Shown in pieces: positions 15,262-17,161 of a stretch of 17,161 nucleotides of DNA (the first letter of the stretch is position 1; every line of letters starts with the position of its first letter). The notes beneath the pieces were generated by a model that did not search any database, had not been told where the DNA came from, and saw only the letters and a list, made by a program, of their open reading frames with translations. The position numbers were made by a program, and so were the translations under genes. This DNA comes from AcAMD-5 sp044343935 (lineage in GTDB: Bacteria; Actinomycetota; Actinomycetes; S36-B12; UBA5976), in contig JBIJDU010000024.1 of NCBI GenBank assembly GCA_044343935.1, positions 1 to 17,161 of the forward strand. The letters run 5' to 3'.

Positions 15262-17148
15262 ATGGAACGCCACAATTATGACGTTGTAATTATCGGTGCT
15301 GGCGGTGCTGGTATGCGTGCGGCAATTGAAGCGCGTGAGGCTGGCATGTCAGTTGCACTGATTAGCAAATCAATGTTTGGTAAGGCGCACACTGTGATGG
15401 CTGAGGGTGGCATTGCTGCCGCCATGGCTAATATGAACAGTAATGACGGCTGGCAGGTTCATTTCCGCGACACCATGCGTGGTAGTAAATTCCATAACAA
15501 CTGGCGGATGGCTCAACTGCACGCGCAGGAATCACCAATGCGAGTTTGGGAGTTGGAAACTTACGGTGCGTTGTTTGATCGCACCAAAGATGGCAAAATC
15601 TCACAGCGTAACTTCGGCGGTCACGAATATCCTCGACTAGCTCACGTTGGTGACCGCACTGGCTTAGAACTAATCCGTACGTTGCAGCAGCGAATTGTTT
15701 GGTTGCAGCAGCAGGATAAAAAAGAGTTTGGTGAATATGAAGCCAAACTTCGAGTGTTTCAAGAGTGCACCATCACCGAATTACTAAAAAGCGATAATGG
15801 CGAGATCGCGGGCGCATTTGGTTATTGGCGCGAAACTGGCGATCCAGTGGTATTTGATGCTGCTGCAGTTGTAATTGCAACTGGCGGCTTGGGCAAATCA
15901 TTTAAAGTAACCAGTAATTCGTGGGAAGGCACTGGTGACGGTGTTGGATTAGCTCTTCGTGCTGGTGGCAATTTAATTGATATGGAGTTTGTTCAGTTCC
16001 ATCCAACTGGCATGGTCTGGCCGCTATCAGTTAAGGGAATTTTGGTAACTGAATCGGTTCGTGGTGAAGGTGGTGTGCTAACTAACTCAGAAGGCCGCCG
16101 CTTTATGTTTGATTACATTCCAGAAGTATTCAAAGATAAATACGCTGACACCGAGGCTGAAGCTGATCGTTGGTATACCGATCCAGACAACAATCGCCGT
16201 CCGCCAGAACTACTTCCTCGCGATGAAGTTGCGCGAGCTATCAATTCGGAAGTTAAAGCAGGACGTGGCTCACCTCATGGTGGTGTGTTCTTGGATGTGT
16301 CAAAGCGGTTAGATGCGGAGACGATTCGCCGCCGTCTTCCTGCGATGTATCACCAATTCAAAGAGTTGGCAGATGTTGATATCACTAAAGAACCTATGGA
16401 AGTTGGTCCTACTTGTCACTATGTCATGGGAGGCGTTGAAGTAGAGCCAGAAACCACTGCGGCAGTTGGGGTGCCTGGCTTGTTTGCTGCAGGTGAAGTG
16501 GCCGCTGGCATGCATGGCGCAAATCGCCTAGGCGGTAACTCGCTATCTGACTTGTTGGTATTTGGTAAGCGCGCCGGCGCTGGTGCTGCGTCATATGTCG
16601 CAAAACTTGCGGCCCGGCCAAAGTTAGCTGATGCCGCGGTAGCAGCAGCAGAGCGCAAGACCTATGCGCCACTATCAAATGGTGGAAATGAAAATCCTTA
16701 CACCATTCATCAAGATCTACAGCAAGTGATGAATGACTTAGTTGGCATTATTCGAGTTGGAAGTGAACTTGAAGATGCACTAACAAAGCTGGTGGCATTA
16801 AATGACCGATTGGCAAAAGTTGGGGTAACAGGTGGCAAGGAATACAACCCAGGTTGGCATTTGGTGTTGGACCTGGAGAATATGTATCTAGTTTCCATGT
16901 CTATTGCAAAATCAGCGATGACTCGGAAAGAGTCTCGCGGCGGTCACACCAGAGATGATTTCCAAGCCATGGATCCCACCTGGCGCAACAAGAACGTAGT
17001 GTGCTCGCTTGCGGGCCGTGAAATTAAGGTAGAGATTAAAGATTTGCCAATGCTGCCACCAGATTTATTGGCACTATTTGAGAAGGCCGAGTTAAAGAAA
17101 TACTTAACTGAAGAAGAGTACGCTCAACTGCCGAAAGAGGTGGCTTAA
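15262..17148 (+). CDS. sdhA: succinate dehydrogenase flavoprotein subunit
   Basis: The catalytic subunit oxidises succinate to fumarate at a covalent FAD on the cytoplasmic face. It has 628 residues, typical of the family. The dinucleotide fold is VVIIGAGGAGMRAA (8-21). The FAD-linking histidine is His43 in GKAHTVMAEGGI. Active-site parts are QFHPTG (245-250), Arg267 in ESVRGEGG, His386 in CHYVMGGV and Arg422 in HGANRLGGNSL. The C-terminal helical domain with SRGGHTRDDF is complete. CGGA just upstream of the ATG is a modest Shine-Dalgarno. The stop shares one base with the sdhB start (TAATG). The pairing with a one-piece anchor indicates an Sdh1-like enzyme. Fumarate reductase activity cannot be excluded from sequence. 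Confidence 0.96.
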   Translation: MERHNYDVVIIGAGGAGMRAAIEAREAGMSVALISKSMFGKAHTVMAEGGIAAAMANMNSNDGWQVHFRDTMRGSKFHNNWRMAQLHAQESPMRVWELETYGALFDRTKDGKISQRNFGGHEYPRLAHVGDRTGLELIRTLQQRIVWLQQQDKKEFGEYEAKLRVFQECTITELLKSDNGEIAGAFGYWRETGDPVVFDAAAVVIATGGLGKSFKVTSNSWEGTGDGVGLALRAGGNLIDMEFVQFHPTGMVWPLSVKGILVTESVRGEGGVLTNSEGRRFMFDYIPEVFKDKYADTEAEADRWYTDPDNNRRPPELLPRDEVARAINSEVKAGRGSPHGGVFLDVSKRLDAETIRRRLPAMYHQFKELADVDITKEPMEVGPTCHYVMGGVEVEPETTAAVGVPGLFAAGEVAAGMHGANRLGGNSLSDLLVFGKRAGAGAASYVAKLAARPKLADAAVAAAERKTYAPLSNGGNENPYTIHQDLQQVMNDLVGIIRVGSELEDALTKLVALNDRLAKVGVTGGKEYNPGWHLVLDLENMYLVSMSIAKSAMTRKESRGGHTRDDFQAMDPTWRNKNVVCSLAGREIKVEIKDLPMLPPDLLALFEKAELKKYLTEEEYAQLPKEVA

Positions 17149-17161
17149 TGGGATACCGAGC
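17148..17161 (+). CDS. sdhB: start of succinate dehydrogenase iron-sulfur subunit, 3'-truncated by window edge
   Basis: An ATG overlaps the sdhA stop by one base (TAATG), and only the codons for Met-Gly-Tyr-Arg are visible before the window ends. The call rests on the usual sdhC-sdhA-sdhB order and on the MGY-type N-terminus I recall for actinobacterial SdhB. Nothing else of the protein can be seen. Confidence 0.65.

Overview
The window is a stretch of core metabolism from a low-to-mid GC actinobacterium (about 45% G+C from lines sampled by eye). Gene content and order are actinobacterial: pcrA / M23 peptidase / small cobalamin-binding subunit / sucC / sucD / PerM-like (DUF6350) / purN / purH / folD / DUF3017 / mdh / icd / CNNM-CorC protein / trpS / sdhC / sdhA / sdhB. 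AT-leaning codon use, very tight spacing and overlapping reading frames suggest a streamlined genome, for example a freshwater acI/Nanopelagicales-type organism. That placement is inference. No mobile elements, phage genes, CRISPR arrays, tRNA or rRNA genes were seen.

Layout. The 3' part of a PcrA/UvrD helicase (1-1904) runs rightward and meets, tail to tail, an exported M23 peptidoglycan peptidase on the minus strand (1901-2683); their stop codons overlap. A 184-bp divergent spacer (2684-2867) holds two adjacent actinobacterial-type DnaA boxes. Everything after it is on the plus strand. The first transcription block is the cobalamin-binding subunit, succinyl-CoA synthetase (sucCD), a PerM-like membrane protein, purN, purH, folD and a small DUF3017 membrane protein. 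Gaps are at most 30 bp and there are several start/stop overlaps. A 70-bp spacer with small hairpins and a strong Shine-Dalgarno sequence precedes mdh, icd and a CNNM/CorC membrane protein. trpS follows after 32 bp. A 101-bp spacer then leads to sdhC-sdhA-sdhB, with sdhB cut by the window edge.

How the genes fit together. Four TCA-cycle enzymes lie within 14 kb: succinyl-CoA synthetase, malate dehydrogenase, NADP-isocitrate dehydrogenase and succinate dehydrogenase. The cobalamin-binding subunit belongs to the methylmalonyl/isobutyryl-CoA mutase family, whose methylmalonyl branch makes succinyl-CoA, the substrate of SucCD. PurN and PurH use 10-formyl-THF, which FolD makes. PerM-like and CNNM proteins add envelope, division or ion functions.

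Nothing here looks like a wholly undescribed system. The observations most worth a second look are the paired DnaA boxes outside any obvious oriC, the Cys/His motif in the SdhC anchor that could hold a membrane-embedded Rieske-type cluster, and the LDH-like malate dehydrogenase at a locus where, as I recall, related actinobacteria carry the other MDH type.
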